Source of the DNA: an uncultured Oscillospiraceae bacterium
GTDB lineage: Bacteria; Bacillota; Clostridia; Oscillospirales; Oscillospiraceae
NCBI GenBank assembly: GCA_934635545.1
Contig: CAKTZN010000138.1
Coordinates: 1-5,068, forward strand
Direction: 5' to 3'
DNA length: 5,068 nt
Under the pieces are notes generated by a model that worked only from the letters and a program-made list of their open reading frames with translations, did not search any database and had not been told where the DNA came from. The position numbers and the translations under genes are program-made. Every line of letters begins with the position of its first letter. Position 1 is the stretch's first letter. Below are positions 4,643 to 5,068 of the stretch, one piece after another.

Positions 4643-5068
4643 CGGCAGTCTGGAAGCACGAGCTGCGAAGCTGCGTCCATTCATTGAGCGCGTGGCTCTA
4701 CTGCGCGTTTATGCTGGCCTTTGTGGGCGTGGGCGCCATGTACTATAACATTCAGTCAGCGGTGGCCAACTTTGAGTATGTGCTGAGCTTTGTGTGCATC
4801 GGTCTGGTATTCATCGTGCCGGTGCTGACCATGCGGACGCTGGCGGAGGAACGAAAGCAGAAGACTGACCAGCTTCTGTACTCACTGCCGTTGAAGCTGT
4901 GGCACATCATCGCGGGCAAGTATCTGGCGCTGCTGGTGGTCTTTCTGGTGCCGATGGTGATCATCGCCTTTTACCCGCTGGTGTTCTCCCGGTATGGCGA
5001 GGTCTATCTGCTGACCTCCTACGGTTCGCTGCTGGCCTTCTTCCTGCTGGGTGCGGCGCTGATCTCTA
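4639..5068 (+). CDS. ABC-2 family transporter permease (GldF-like), N-terminal part, cut by the window edge
   Basis: Membrane subunit paired with the preceding ATPase. The 143 visible residues start MTAVWKHELRSCVHSLSAWL, a short cytoplasmic amphipathic segment. Hydrophobic segments follow at about 18-36, 47-64, 92-115 and 122-143. Between the second and third lies the cytoplasmic loop TMRTLAEERKQKTDQLLYSL (about 64-83), which is characteristic of GldF-like ABC-2 permeases and probably forms the coupling helix that meets the ATPase. GGGGAGG at 4625-4631 lies 7 nt before the ATG, and the 4-bp ATGA overlap with the upstream stop indicates translational coupling. The frame is open to the window edge; such permeases usually have six membrane segments, so roughly half is seen. 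Confidence 0.9.
   Translation, partial: MTAVWKHELRSCVHSLSAWLYCAFMLAFVGVGAMYYNIQSAVANFEYVLSFVCIGLVFIVPVLTMRTLAEERKQKTDQLLYSLPLKLWHIIAGKYLALLVVFLVPMVIIAFYPLVFSRYGEVYLLTSYGSLLAFFLLGAALIS

Noticed and set aside
3809..4684. Minus-strand open frame of 291 codons
   Set aside because: It is antisense to the ABC ATPase, resembles no family, and starts inside the permease gene with no ribosome binding site.

Overview
The window looks like a chromosomal stretch from a Gram-positive, moderately GC-rich member of the Bacillota, probably class Clostridia (an Oscillospiraceae/Ruminococcaceae-like gut anaerobe is my best guess). The reasons are near-perfect AGGAGG-type ribosome binding sites before every gene, sigma-A-like promoters, U-tailed intrinsic terminators, and protein families typical of that group. 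The taxon is an inference, not a match.

Left part, minus strand: a TetR/AcrR-family regulator (1419 to 781) lies upstream of an oleate hydratase gene whose first 207 codons are visible (623 to the left edge). The regulator has its own promoter and a strong intrinsic terminator. The hydratase then has its own good promoter downstream of that terminator. The perfect palindrome forming the terminator lies just upstream of the hydratase -35 box, so it could also serve as an operator. The likely role is hydration of unsaturated fatty acids (oleate to 10-hydroxystearate), detoxifying them under control of the neighbouring regulator.

Middle, 1420-1868: a divergent intergenic region of about 450 bp. 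It holds the regulator's promoter, a stretch I cannot assign, a short relic of a tyrosine recombinase (reading KTKNAYRTLPLSADVIDVL before a stop), overlapping inverted repeats, and an 11-bp-spaced direct repeat that may bind the response regulator encoded just downstream.

Right part, plus strand: an OmpR/PhoB-type response regulator overlaps a membrane histidine kinase by 7 bp. A strong terminator follows. A separate unit then begins with a GldA/NosF-type ABC ATPase, overlapping by 4 bp a GldF-like ABC-2 permease that runs off the right edge. A 7-bp direct repeat (TTTCAAG-N4-TTTCAAG) before the ATPase has the geometry of an OmpR/PhoB-family site. The simplest model is a two-component system controlling an adjacent ABC-2 exporter from a separate promoter.

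I see no convincing wholly new system. The best leads are the paired 11-bp-phased repeats, the two possible starts of the TetR protein (one adding a Cys/His-rich tail), the recombinase relic, and the kinase's altered ATP-binding G1 box.
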